From: Bryobacterales bacterium
GTDB lineage: Bacteria; Acidobacteriota; Terriglobia; Bryobacterales; Bryobacteraceae
Direction: 5' to 3'
DNA: 64,000 nucleotides
Assembly (NCBI GenBank): GCA_016713735.1
Contig: JADJOP010000043.1
Location: 186,001 to 250,000 of the forward strand
Below, in pieces: positions 34,645 to 42,467 of this stretch (position 1 is the stretch's first letter; each line of letters opens with the position of its first letter). The notes under the pieces are model-generated. The model searched no databases and was not told the origin of the DNA. It was given only the letters and a program-made list of their open reading frames with translations. The position numbers were made by a program, and so were the translations under genes.

Positions 34645-35556
34645 TCAACGGTAGTTTCGGAGTATGTTGTCGGCGATCTTGATCATCTGGTGGAGCGCCG
34701 GGCCCAGCGTGGCGACGAAGATGCCGGGGAGGAAGCAGATGATGAGGGGGAAGACGAGCTTGACGGGCAGGGCCTGGGCGAGCAGCAGGGCGCGCATGCG
34801 GCGGCGGTCGCGCATGTCGTCGGCCTGGTGGCGCAGGGTTTCGGCGAGGCTGGAGCCGATCTGCTCGGCCTGCACGAGGGCGGAGACGAAGACGGTGACG
34901 GCGGTGGCGTCGATGCGGCGGGCGAGTTGGCGGAGGGCTTGGGCGCGGGGGACGCCGGCGAGCATTTCCCGCTGGTAGAGGGTGAACTCCTGGGTGAGGG
35001 GCCGTTGAGCGGGCTGGGAGTCGACGATTCGGGAGAGCGCGGAGTCGAAGCCGAGGCCGGCCTCGGCGAGGGTGGCGAAGAGATCGAGGGCGAGGGGGAG
35101 GTCCTCCTCAATGGCGGCCAGGCGCTGGCGGCGCCGTGAGCGGATGAGGACGATGGGGGAAGACACGACCAGGAGGAGGAGAATCCAGGGGGCGAGGCTG
35201 GCGACGGTGCTGAACATCTCGCCGACACTGCCTGGGATGAGGGAGACCGCTTCGGTCATCCAGCTGACAATGCCGCTGCGGTTGACGCCCCAGGAGAGCG
35301 CGGCGCCGAGGGCGACGGCGAGGGATTGCAGCAGCAAGAAGGTGGCCGGCGCCTGCGGCGTGCGGTAACCGGCGAGCATGAGCCAGCGGCGCAGCCAGGA
35401 TTCGGCGGGATCGTGGCGAAGCGTTTCGCCCGGCGGTGTCAGGGATATCGAGGCGTCCACGAGGCTGGCGGCGCGGCGGCGCGAAACGGACGAGAGTGTG
35501 CGCACGCCGGCCAGAGCGAGCACGAGGACGGCCACCAGGGGCAGGGCTTCGGTCAT
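34645..35556 (-). CDS. tadC: Tad pilus inner-membrane platform protein TadC (type II secretion F family)
   Basis: A 303-residue membrane protein with segments near the N-terminus (L-P-L-V-A-V-L-V-L-A-L-A-G-V), around 75-130 (F-L-L-L-Q-S-L-A-V-A-L-G, I-L-L-L-L-V-V-S-S-P-I-V-L-I) and at the C-terminus (V-F-P-L-I-I-C-F-L-P-G-I-F-V-A-T-L-G-P). The cytoplasmic T2SSF domain in between has D-L-P-L-A-L-D-L-F-A-T-L-A-E-A-G-L-G-F-D-S-A-L and A-L-V-Q-A-E-Q-I-G-S-S-L-A-E-T-L-R, both hallmarks of the family. It follows TadB by four bases; the two normally form the platform that couples the CpaF ATPase to Flp pilin extrusion. Confidence 0.9.
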   Translation of the reverse strand: MTEALPLVAVLVLALAGVRTLSSVSRRRAASLVDASISLTPPGETLRHDPAESWLRRWLMLAGYRTPQAPATFLLLQSLAVALGAALSWGVNRSGIVSWMTEAVSLIPGSVGEMFSTVASLAPWILLLLVVSSPIVLIRSRRRQRLAAIEEDLPLALDLFATLAEAGLGFDSALSRIVDSQPAQRPLTQEFTLYQREMLAGVPRAQALRQLARRIDATAVTVFVSALVQAEQIGSSLAETLRHQADDMRDRRRMRALLLAQALPVKLVFPLIICFLPGIFVATLGPALHQMIKIADNILRNYR

Positions 35557-35560
35557 CGCA

Positions 35561-36421
35561 TCAGTACCTCACCCTGCTCATGCGGGAAATCCAGAAGACG
35601 CCGGCGGCCTGCAGGACAATGGCCGACGCGGCGATGAACGCGCCGATGGGGCTGGTGAGGAACTCCTCCAGCGAGCCTGGATTCGACCGCCACATGATGA
35701 AGGTGACGGCGTAGGAAATGCCCATGATGCCGACCACGGAAGCATGCACCTCAACCGCCTGGGCCTGGATGCGGCGCGACATTTCGATGCGGTCGCGGAT
35801 GGTGCGGCCAATGGTGGTGAGCGTTTGGGCCATGCTGCCGCCGGTTTCCCAGTGAACGCAGAAACTGGTGGCAAAGAAGCGGAAGGTCTCGAGCGGAATG
35901 CGCTGGGCCAGGGATTGGATGGCCGTGACGGGGTCCTCACCCAGGCGGATGCGCCCGATCAGATCGCGCAGATAGGGGCGGAACGGCGCCTGCGATTCCT
36001 GATACGCGGCTTCGAGCGAGGCCAGCAGCCCCGTGCCCGCGCGCAAGGCTCCGACCATCAGATCGATGGTGTCGGCCAGTTGCATCTCGATGCGCGCGGA
36101 CCGCTGCGCGGCCAGCCATTCCTCGAAGACGTAGACCAGCACGGCGGCGAGCAATCCGAAGGCGACTGAGTATTCGATGGGCAGCCGGCCGGCCAGTTTG
36201 ATGAGCGCGCCGGCAGCGAGTCCGGCAAGCGGGCTGGCGTAGCGGTAGCGGGTGGGAAAGGTGCTTTGTAGGGCCTTGGCGGGAACAGCGGCGGGTTCCT
36301 CGTCCAGCCGACCGGCGGTTTGTGGCGCGGGCCGGTCATCGCGCAGCCAGGCGGAGTAGGCAAGGTGAAAGAGGGCCGCGGCGAGGGCGACGAAGAGGAG
36401 CAGCGGCAGATTGCCGGTCAC
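35561..36421 (-). CDS. tadB: Tad pilus inner-membrane platform protein TadB (type II secretion F family)
   Basis: A 286-residue membrane protein. Transmembrane stretches are visible at the N-terminus (L-L-L-F-V-A-L-A-A-A-L-F-H-L-A), around 70-110 (L-A-G-L-A-A-G-A-L-I; V-A-F-G-L-L-A-A-V-L-V-Y-V-F) and at the C-terminus. The T2SSF core contains L-A-D-T-I-D-L-M-V-G-A-L-R-A-G-T-G-L-L-A-S-L and F-C-V-H-W-E-T-G-G-S-M-A-Q-T-L. Its start codon overlaps the CpaF stop by four bases (ATGA), showing translational coupling inside the operon. Confidence 0.9.
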   Translation of the reverse strand: MTGNLPLLLFVALAAALFHLAYSAWLRDDRPAPQTAGRLDEEPAAVPAKALQSTFPTRYRYASPLAGLAAGALIKLAGRLPIEYSVAFGLLAAVLVYVFEEWLAAQRSARIEMQLADTIDLMVGALRAGTGLLASLEAAYQESQAPFRPYLRDLIGRIRLGEDPVTAIQSLAQRIPLETFRFFATSFCVHWETGGSMAQTLTTIGRTIRDRIEMSRRIQAQAVEVHASVVGIMGISYAVTFIMWRSNPGSLEEFLTSPIGAFIAASAIVLQAAGVFWISRMSRVRY

Positions 36422-37848
36422 GATTCGCCTCGCTTGCGGAAAAGATCAAGGGGCACGTCGACGGCCTGGTTGCGGAGCACGGAGACGACATGGGGCACGA
36501 TGCCGGAGGCGTGGAACTCGCCGGTGATGCGCCGGCCGTCGCGGCCCTTGCGCTGGTAGGTGAAGATGTCCTGCAACAGCGGCGTGCTGCCTTCCAACCC
36601 GGAGATCTCGGCGATGGCTTCAATGCGCCGCACGCCGTCTTCATAGCGCCGGACATGAACGAGCAGTTGGATGGCGGAGGTGATCTGTTCGCGGATGGCG
36701 CGCGAGGGGAGTTCCATGCCGGCCATCAGGACCAGTGTTTCCAGGCGCGAAATGGCGTCGCGAGGAGAGTTGGCGTGGATCGTGGTAAGGCTGCCGTCGT
36801 GGCCGGTGTTCATCGCCTGCATCAGGTCCAGCGCTTCGCCGCCGCGCACCTCGCCGACGATGATGCGGTCAGGCCGCATGCGGAGGCTGTTCACCACCAG
36901 ATCGCGCGCCGTGATGCGGCCGCGGCCCTCAATATTGGGAGGCCGCGTTTCCATGCGCACGACATGCTCCTGGTCGAGCACGAGTTCGGCTGTGTCCTCG
37001 ATGGTGACGACGCGTTCGTGCGTGGGAATGGCCTCGGCCAGCGCGCCGAGCAGGGTCGACTTCCCGGCGCCCGTGCCGCCCGAAATCAGCACGTTCAGCC
37101 GCGACTGCACGGCGATTTCCAGGAACTGGCGCATGGGCGGCGACATCATGCCGAGGTTCAGCAGGTCGTCGCGGCGCAAGCGGCGGCGGCCGAAGCGGCG
37201 GATGGAGATGGTCGGGCCATCCACGGTCACGGGGGGCAGCGTCGCATTCACACGGCTGCCGTCGGGGAGACGGAGATCGGCCATCGGCGAGGTGGTATCG
37301 ATGCGCCGGCCCACCTGGGCCGCGATGCGCTCAATGACGCGCACGATGTGTTCGTGATCGCGAAACCGCACGGCCATGCGCTCGATGCGGCCGAAGCGCT
37401 CCACATACACCTGATTGGGGCCGTTGACCAGGATGTCGGTGATTGCCGGGTCGGCCAGCAGCGGGGCCAGCGGGCCGAGGCCCATGGTCTCCTCAACCAA
37501 GTCTTCGGCCAGGCGGTTGCGCTCCTCCTCGTTGAGGGGGATGTTTTCCTGCTCGAGAATGCGCGCGGCAAACTCCTGCACGGCGGCGTTCACCTGGCTG
37601 TCGTTGGAGCCCAGGAGATTGCGCTCGCCGATCTCAGCGAGCAGGCGCTCCTGCAGCGTGGCCTTGACGGTGTGGTAGTCGGCCTGGCTGAGCGGAGGCG
37701 CAGTATCGGGCCCCACTCGTTCCGTCAGCGAGCGGGCCGGCGCGCGCTGCACAGCTGATTTCACCCGGTCAGCCGGCGCGGCATTCGACGCCTTGCCGAG
37801 CGCCTGGCGCACACGTTGTTCCTCAAACGAGGGCGGCTGCGCGCTCAT
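36418..37848 (-). CDS. cpaF: CpaF/TadA secretion ATPase
   Basis: A 476-residue cytoplasmic ATPase of the type II/IV secretion superfamily that powers Flp pilus assembly. The N-terminal region carries G-L-G-P-L and D-P-A-I-T-D-I-L-V-N-G; the ATPase core has Walker A G-G-T-G-A-G-K-S-T at 257-265, T-I-E-D-T-A-E-L (Asp box), R-M-R-P-D-R-I-I-V-G-E-V-R-G-G-E-A (Walker B) and the His box T-G-H-D-G-S-L-T-T-I-H-A-N. Length and motif order are normal, so it should be functional. Its start overlaps the CpaE stop by four bases and its own stop overlaps the TadB start. Confidence 0.95.
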   Translation of the reverse strand: MSAQPPSFEEQRVRQALGKASNAAPADRVKSAVQRAPARSLTERVGPDTAPPLSQADYHTVKATLQERLLAEIGERNLLGSNDSQVNAAVQEFAARILEQENIPLNEEERNRLAEDLVEETMGLGPLAPLLADPAITDILVNGPNQVYVERFGRIERMAVRFRDHEHIVRVIERIAAQVGRRIDTTSPMADLRLPDGSRVNATLPPVTVDGPTISIRRFGRRRLRRDDLLNLGMMSPPMRQFLEIAVQSRLNVLISGGTGAGKSTLLGALAEAIPTHERVVTIEDTAELVLDQEHVVRMETRPPNIEGRGRITARDLVVNSLRMRPDRIIVGEVRGGEALDLMQAMNTGHDGSLTTIHANSPRDAISRLETLVLMAGMELPSRAIREQITSAIQLLVHVRRYEDGVRRIEAIAEISGLEGSTPLLQDIFTYQRKGRDGRRITGEFHASGIVPHVVSVLRNQAVDVPLDLFRKRGES

Positions 37849-39056
37849 GCCGTGGCCTTTCGCGCGAGGGGTGCGGGCGTGGGCTCGGATTCGGCCAGCA
37901 TGGCGGCGGTGTCCTCCATATCGCTGACCATGGCCGCCATTGCGTGGCCGTAGCCGAACCAGCGCGTGGCGCCGAGGATGAACGGGCGGCCCGCGTTGGC
38001 GGCGGCGAGAATGCCGTTGCGATACGGGAAGCTGAAGTCAATCGCGCGGCCCAGGCGTTCTTCCATATCACGCTGGTCGAGGTGGCCGGCAAAGCGCGGG
38101 TAGTTGCGGTTCAAGACGAGGCGCTGGCGTTCGCGCGGCAAGTTGATGGCCTCCAGTACGGGCAGCAGTTTGAGCGCTCCGGCGAAGCTGCCGGCAATGC
38201 CTTGCAGGACGATGTAGGTGGTGTCGGAGAGATCCAGGATGGCGATGACGGCCGAGTCGAGAACAGGGAAGGTGTCCACGACGACGTAGGAATAGGACCG
38301 GCGCGCAAGGCTGATCACACGGGACAGCGAGGCGTCGTCGACATCGGCCGCGGCGACGGCGTCGGGCGGGGCGGCCAGCAGGTCGAGCCCGCACTCATGC
38401 GAAACAGCGAGCCGGCGCAGCAGCGATTCGTCGATGCGTTCGCGCTCCCGCACGGCATCGACGAGGGTGGCCTGCGGCGCGAGGCCGAGCATGATGGCGC
38501 AGACTCCCAACTGCAGGGACGCGTCGATGAGCAACACACGTCCTGGATGACGCTTGGCGAGGGCGCAGGCGGCATTGACGGCGAGCGTGGATTTACCCAC
38601 ACCGCCTTTGTTGCTGACGAAGGAAACCACCTTGCCGATGGATGACGTTGACGCCGTGCGCGGACGGAAGAGCCGGTCCAGCAGTGGCCGCAGTTCGGTG
38701 GAGGCCAGCGGGCGGCGGAGAAAGTCCTGCACCTGCGAGCGCAGCAGATCGATGATGACGCTGCTTTCCAGTTCGTTGGTGCTCCACTGGTCAGGCCTGT
38801 AGAGGGCGGCGACCATCGTGCGCGGCAGCGCCTGGTTCACCTCGCGGGCAAAGGCGCGCAAGTCCCGCACGTCGCGCTCCATCTGCACGCAGATGAGGTG
38901 CGGGTTGCGGTTCAAGGCGATTTCAATGGCCTCGTGGAAGTTGGTGGCGGTGTGGAGGACAGCACGGAAGTTGGGCACGGCCGAGAGGGCGGCCTGGAGT
39001 TCGGAGGGAAGGGCCGGGTCAGCGCCGACGAGGAGGATTTGGAGGGTGGTTTCCAT
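37845..39056 (-). CDS. cpaE: CpaE/TadZ-like pilus localisation ATPase (MinD/ParA family)
   Basis: A 403-residue protein. Residues of about 1-130 form a receiver-like domain that appears to lack the phosphorylation Asp signature, as usual for TadZ/CpaE. From 141 a MinD-type ATPase follows: the deviant Walker A K-G-G-V-G-K-S-T begins at Lys150, then V-L-L-I-D-A-S-L-Q-L-G-V, Y-V-V-V-D-T-F-P (Walker B-like) and V-L-N-R-N-Y. Members of this family place the Tad machinery at the pole or membrane. It overlaps cpaF by four bases and lies five bases after the TadG-like gene. Confidence 0.9.
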   Translation of the reverse strand: METTLQILLVGADPALPSELQAALSAVPNFRAVLHTATNFHEAIEIALNRNPHLICVQMERDVRDLRAFAREVNQALPRTMVAALYRPDQWSTNELESSVIIDLLRSQVQDFLRRPLASTELRPLLDRLFRPRTASTSSIGKVVSFVSNKGGVGKSTLAVNAACALAKRHPGRVLLIDASLQLGVCAIMLGLAPQATLVDAVRERERIDESLLRRLAVSHECGLDLLAAPPDAVAAADVDDASLSRVISLARRSYSYVVVDTFPVLDSAVIAILDLSDTTYIVLQGIAGSFAGALKLLPVLEAINLPRERQRLVLNRNYPRFAGHLDQRDMEERLGRAIDFSFPYRNGILAAANAGRPFILGATRWFGYGHAMAAMVSDMEDTAAMLAESEPTPAPLARKATA

Positions 39057-39061
39057 GGCGA

Positions 39062-40153
39062 TTAGCGGACGAGGGTAGGGGCGAGCAGCGCATCCTGCAA
39101 CTGCCGGTTAGCCTGCAGAACCAGTTGCCGCTCCAGCGGGCTCAGGGGAGGCAGTTCACCCGTCAGATGCACGCTGGCGTTCGCAACCGCTACTTGCGGT
39201 GCGGCCTCTTTGGTGAGTGTGCCGGCAGTTCCAACAAAGGTGAGGGTTCCGGCGCCGTATCCAATGACGCGCTCCACGCCTTCGATCTCCTCGAAGATCG
39301 GGATGTATCGCCCGGAATCGGGCTGAGGAGCCGAGGCCTGCACGAGCGATCCGACGACTCGCGCGGAGCCAGGCGGAATGAACCTGCCAATTGCAGTGAG
39401 ACCCAGCAGGATGGCGCCGCCGGCCTCAACGGTGACGGCGGTACTGCCGCTCAGGGTTTCCCATGTGGCCCGCCGGATCGCATAACCAGCGGCGCCAGGA
39501 GAGCCGGCAGTGCCAACGCTTCTCACCGGCCGGGCCTCGGCAATTGCCGTCGCCCGCACGGTGATGCCATCGATGCGCGGGCTGTAGCCGGAGGCGTTGG
39601 GCTGCATCGTTGTGACGCGGCCAAAGAGAAAGGGGAGCGCGGGGCCGCCGGAGCGCGTGATGTTGTCGAACTCCTCGTTGGATCGGCGCATGCGGACGAG
39701 CAGGGCGCGGTCGCCCGCGTTGGTGAAATCGAGGCGCTCGTAAGCGGCGTTTTCCACGCCCGGCTGCCCCGCGGCAAAGCTACCCGTGACGACATCGCCG
39801 CCCGGCTCGTTCGCTGGGTTCGCCTTCAGCGCGGGCTTGTAGTAGCCAAGCGACTCGATCGTCTGTAGCGCGTTCAAGTCACTCACGCCTGCGCTCAGCC
39901 CAATTTCTGGACCCGCACCGGTTGTGGCGGTTCCGTTGTCGGCAAAGTATCCGCCGGCAAACTCAGCCGCTCGCGCGCGCTTCTCCTCGGCGGTGAGCGT
40001 GGGCTCGTCGCGATAGCGCAGGCCCTCCAGCGCGGCGGCATCCGCGGCGTTCTGCATCTGCACGCGCGTGAGCGTGGCGTAGCCGAGATCCACGCTCAAT
40101 GCCGCCAGCGCGCAGAAGCCGAGAATCAGGAGAAAGACCTGCACCAGAATCAT
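39062..40153 (-). CDS. TadG-like pilus-associated protein
   Basis: A 363-residue protein with one N-terminal transmembrane helix (M-I-L-V-Q-V-F-L-L-I-L-G-F-C-A-L-A-A-L) directly followed by V-D-L-G-Y-A-T-L-T-R-V-Q-M-Q-N-A-A-D-A-A-A-L-E-G, the signature of the Flp-assembly TadG/TadE-type N-terminal domain. The rest is an extracytoplasmic beta-rich region without recognised motif; the von Willebrand domain found in some TadG proteins is not evident. It sits between cpaB and cpaE with gaps of four and five bases. A role as minor pseudopilin-like protein is inferred from the N-terminus and position. Confidence 0.8.
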   Translation of the reverse strand: MILVQVFLLILGFCALAALSVDLGYATLTRVQMQNAADAAALEGLRYRDEPTLTAEEKRARAAEFAGGYFADNGTATTGAGPEIGLSAGVSDLNALQTIESLGYYKPALKANPANEPGGDVVTGSFAAGQPGVENAAYERLDFTNAGDRALLVRMRRSNEEFDNITRSGGPALPFLFGRVTTMQPNASGYSPRIDGITVRATAIAEARPVRSVGTAGSPGAAGYAIRRATWETLSGSTAVTVEAGGAILLGLTAIGRFIPPGSARVVGSLVQASAPQPDSGRYIPIFEEIEGVERVIGYGAGTLTFVGTAGTLTKEAAPQVAVANASVHLTGELPPLSPLERQLVLQANRQLQDALLAPTLVR

Positions 40154-40157
40154 GCCG

Positions 40158-41147
40158 TTACTTCCTCGAAGGCGCGGCCACCATGTCGCGCTTGGTGCCG
40201 TTAATGGTCTCGATCATGGTGAGCGACGAAGCCGCCGCCGCGCCGCCGCTGCTGGAACCGGCCACCGCGGGCAAGGAGAACGGGCTGCGCGGCAACTGGC
40301 CCGGCGTGCGGCTGGTCATGGGGTCGTCCGGGCGGCCTGAGCGCGGGATGCAATTGAGGTCGGCGTCAATGGCCAAGGCCTCCAGCAACCCGGCAACCTC
40401 GTGCGGGTCCACGGCGATGACGATTTCCTGAATCGGCCGCGTGCGCGTGATGGCGCCTTGCGTCAGCGAGCGGGCGAACACGGGCACCTGGCGCGTGATC
40501 ATGGGCTCGACGACAATACCGTTCTGCACCAGCACCTCGACGGTGGCCTGCTTCTGCCAGTTGCTCAGCCGCGCTTGCAGATCCAGTTGCTTGCCATAGA
40601 CGCCGCCGACGTTTCCGAACCCTTGGGCTTGGCCGCGGCCGGTGTCCAGCGGCAGGGCCGAAATCAAGTCGAAACGGTCGCCCGGCTGCAGTCCAAAGAT
40701 GCCCGATACCTTGTCGGCATCGACGCGTACGGCGCGCTTGCCGGCGGGAATGCCGGCCACCAGGCCGGGGCGCGTACCGGGGGGCAGAAAGTCATCCTCG
40801 GTGAAGGCGTAGCCGGGCTGCTTGTCGTGGTCGAGCACGCGGCCGAGGATCTGCCGCATGTCGGCGTACATCGCTTTGGGCACCTGCGCCGGGGGCAGGT
40901 AGATGACGGTGAGCCGCTTATTCTGCGCGTCCCAGAAGTGGTCGCGCGTGATGCGCGTGTAGCGCGGAATGCGTTGCGCGCTGACAGGGATCGCAACCAG
41001 GCCGCGGCGGTCAGGGGCGGTGGGGCCGAAGCCGGGAATGGTAATCAGCCCGGTGTACCAGAGCCCGCCGAGCAGCACGGCGGCGAAGGCGGAGGTGAGG
41101 ATGGCCGGGCGGCGGTACCAGGGACGGCGGGGAACGAAGGGTCTCAT
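40158..41147 (-). CDS. cpaB: CpaB/RcpC Flp pilus assembly protein
   Basis: A 329-residue protein with an N-terminal membrane anchor (A-I-L-T-S-A-F-A-A-V-L-L-G-G-L-W-Y) after a basic leader. A SAF-like domain follows: V-A-I-P-V-S-A-Q-R-I-P-R-Y-T-R-I-T-R-D-H-F and P-A-G-K-R-A-V-R-V-D-A-D-K-V-S-G-I-F-G-L-Q-P-G-D-R-F-D-L, the conserved CpaB core. Its ATG overlaps the TadE stop by four bases. CpaB/RcpC proteins act with the CpaC secretin at the outer membrane. The Ser/Ala-rich C-terminal tail after about 285 is specific to this protein. Confidence 0.9.
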   Translation of the reverse strand: MRPFVPRRPWYRRPAILTSAFAAVLLGGLWYTGLITIPGFGPTAPDRRGLVAIPVSAQRIPRYTRITRDHFWDAQNKRLTVIYLPPAQVPKAMYADMRQILGRVLDHDKQPGYAFTEDDFLPPGTRPGLVAGIPAGKRAVRVDADKVSGIFGLQPGDRFDLISALPLDTGRGQAQGFGNVGGVYGKQLDLQARLSNWQKQATVEVLVQNGIVVEPMITRQVPVFARSLTQGAITRTRPIQEIVIAVDPHEVAGLLEALAIDADLNCIPRSGRPDDPMTSRTPGQLPRSPFSLPAVAGSSSGGAAAASSLTMIETINGTKRDMVAAPSRK

Positions 41148-42040
41148 TCGATGACCTCGCGGCGATAGATGGCCTGCCCCGAGATGAGGCGGCGGAAGGG
41201 GCGGACCACGCGGCCCGCGAACGCAAACTGGCTGCCCAGGCCATAGGCGCCGGCATAGGGGCGCACGGTGGTGCTGGCGGGTCCGGCTGGCGAATCGACG
41301 GGCGCGCCGGCGGGGGCGTTGGCGGCGCTCGCGGGGTCCACCTCGACATCGTCATCGGAGGCGGTGTTGACGTTGCCCATGTTTGGCTCCAACTGACCAT
41401 CCGCGCTGGGCTGGAAACTGGAGAGGCCCGCGGCTTGAAACGGGTAGTTGAGGATCACGCCGGCGATGCCATTGTCGAATGCCGAGCCGCTTGCGTGAGG
41501 GATCTGCTCGATGACGGGGCGCCACTGGATGCGCTCCACGGCTGGATCGGCGCGCGGCGGGACGTACGGAATGCCGACGCGGTAGGTTGCGCCATCCTGG
41601 TAGAGCGCGCCTGGGTAGCGGAGGAAACACTGATAGCCGCCGCCACCCACGGGCACGCGGTCGACGATCATCAAGGGGAGAAGGGCGCGATTCACCAGGG
41701 GCAGATTGTTGGTAGCGCCGTCGAAATTGCATTCCCCCGGAGTGACGGAGGAGATCACCAGTTGGGTTTCGTCAAACACCTGGCTCAGCGCGTCGTCGAA
41801 GGTCGCCGCCGTCGACAGCGACATCTCCCGCGCCGCGACGCGAGCGGCATCGTTCAGCGCCTGTGCGACGAAGACCATGCGCGCCAGTTCGATCCCCCCT
41901 GCCACGAGCACGTAGAGGACGAACGACACGAGCGCGAACTCGACCAGCGCCGAGCCGCGGCGCCGCACACCCGAATTGTGACGATGGGCTCCCCTGCGCC
42001 GCCCAAGCGGCGCGGGGAGCCCGTTCCAACTGCGGATCAC
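41144..42040 (-). CDS. TadE-like pseudopilin
   Basis: A 298-residue protein starting with GTG three bases after the Flp stop. After a basic leader comes the TadE signature R-R-G-S-A-L-V-E-F-A-L-V-S-F-V-L-Y, containing the Glu at position +5-like typical of class IVb pilins, a transmembrane helix, then A-Q-A-L-N-D-A-A-R-V-A-A-R-E-M. The long extracytoplasmic part holds two Cys-containing segments (G-E-C-N-F-D and G-Y-Q-C-F-L) that could be a disulfide. It should be processed by a prepilin peptidase, which is not encoded in this cluster. TadE-type proteins are minor pseudopilins needed for pilus formation. Confidence 0.88.
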   Translation of the reverse strand: MIRSWNGLPAPLGRRRGAHRHNSGVRRRGSALVEFALVSFVLYVLVAGGIELARMVFVAQALNDAARVAAREMSLSTAATFDDALSQVFDETQLVISSVTPGECNFDGATNNLPLVNRALLPLMIVDRVPVGGGGYQCFLRYPGALYQDGATYRVGIPYVPPRADPAVERIQWRPVIEQIPHASGSAFDNGIAGVILNYPFQAAGLSSFQPSADGQLEPNMGNVNTASDDDVEVDPASAANAPAGAPVDSPAGPASTTVRPYAGAYGLGSQFAFAGRVVRPFRRLISGQAIYRREVIE

Positions 42041-42043
42041 GGT

Positions 42044-42403
42044 CTACGGCTCAAGGACAAGGTCGGCAATGCTGCCGGCGGTGGCCAGGTTGTTGCCGAG
42101 GCGCGTGGTGCCGCTGTTGGCTTCGATCGTGGTCACGTCGAGGCCGATGCCGATGGCGGCTGCGCCGCCGGAATCGGTGCCCGCCACCGTGTTGGCGGTC
42201 TCAATGATCTTGCCGCTGACGATGGGGGCGTTGTCGTCGATATGCGCGCCGGGCAACACGGCGGCCATGGCCCCGATCAGGTCTGTCGTCTTGTGGCCGA
42301 AGGTGGCCACGGCGGCGGCGGCGATGAGGGCGACGCCGGCGATGAGCAGGCCGTATTCGACCAGCGCGGCGCCTTTTCTGTTCTTCTTCTGAAGTCTCAG
42401 CAT
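42044..42403 (-). CDS. flp: Flp-type pilin with long C-terminal extension
   Basis: A 119-residue class IVb prepilin. The start at M-L-R-L-Q-K-K-N has AAGGAG eleven bases upstream. A basic leader ends at Gly11, and the sequence A-A-L-V-E-Y-G-L-L-I-A-G-V-A-L-I supplies the Glu and Tyr required for TadV-type cleavage and the hydrophobic helix. Typical Flp subunits have mature lengths near 50-60 residues; here the part after the helix adds roughly 70 residues rich in Gly, Thr, Ala and Asn (G-T-D-S-G-G-A-A-A-I-G and so on), suggesting a modified surface-exposed domain. It lies between the secretin and TadE genes. Confidence 0.88.
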   Translation of the reverse strand: MLRLQKKNRKGAALVEYGLLIAGVALIAAAAVATFGHKTTDLIGAMAAVLPGAHIDDNAPIVSGKIIETANTVAGTDSGGAAAIGIGLDVTTIEANSGTTRLGNNLATAGSIADLVLEP

Positions 42404-42467
42404 GTGAGGTTGTCTCCTTGTAAGGGTTGATGGTTTGCCGGGACGGAACTCCCCGGCATAGAAAAAC

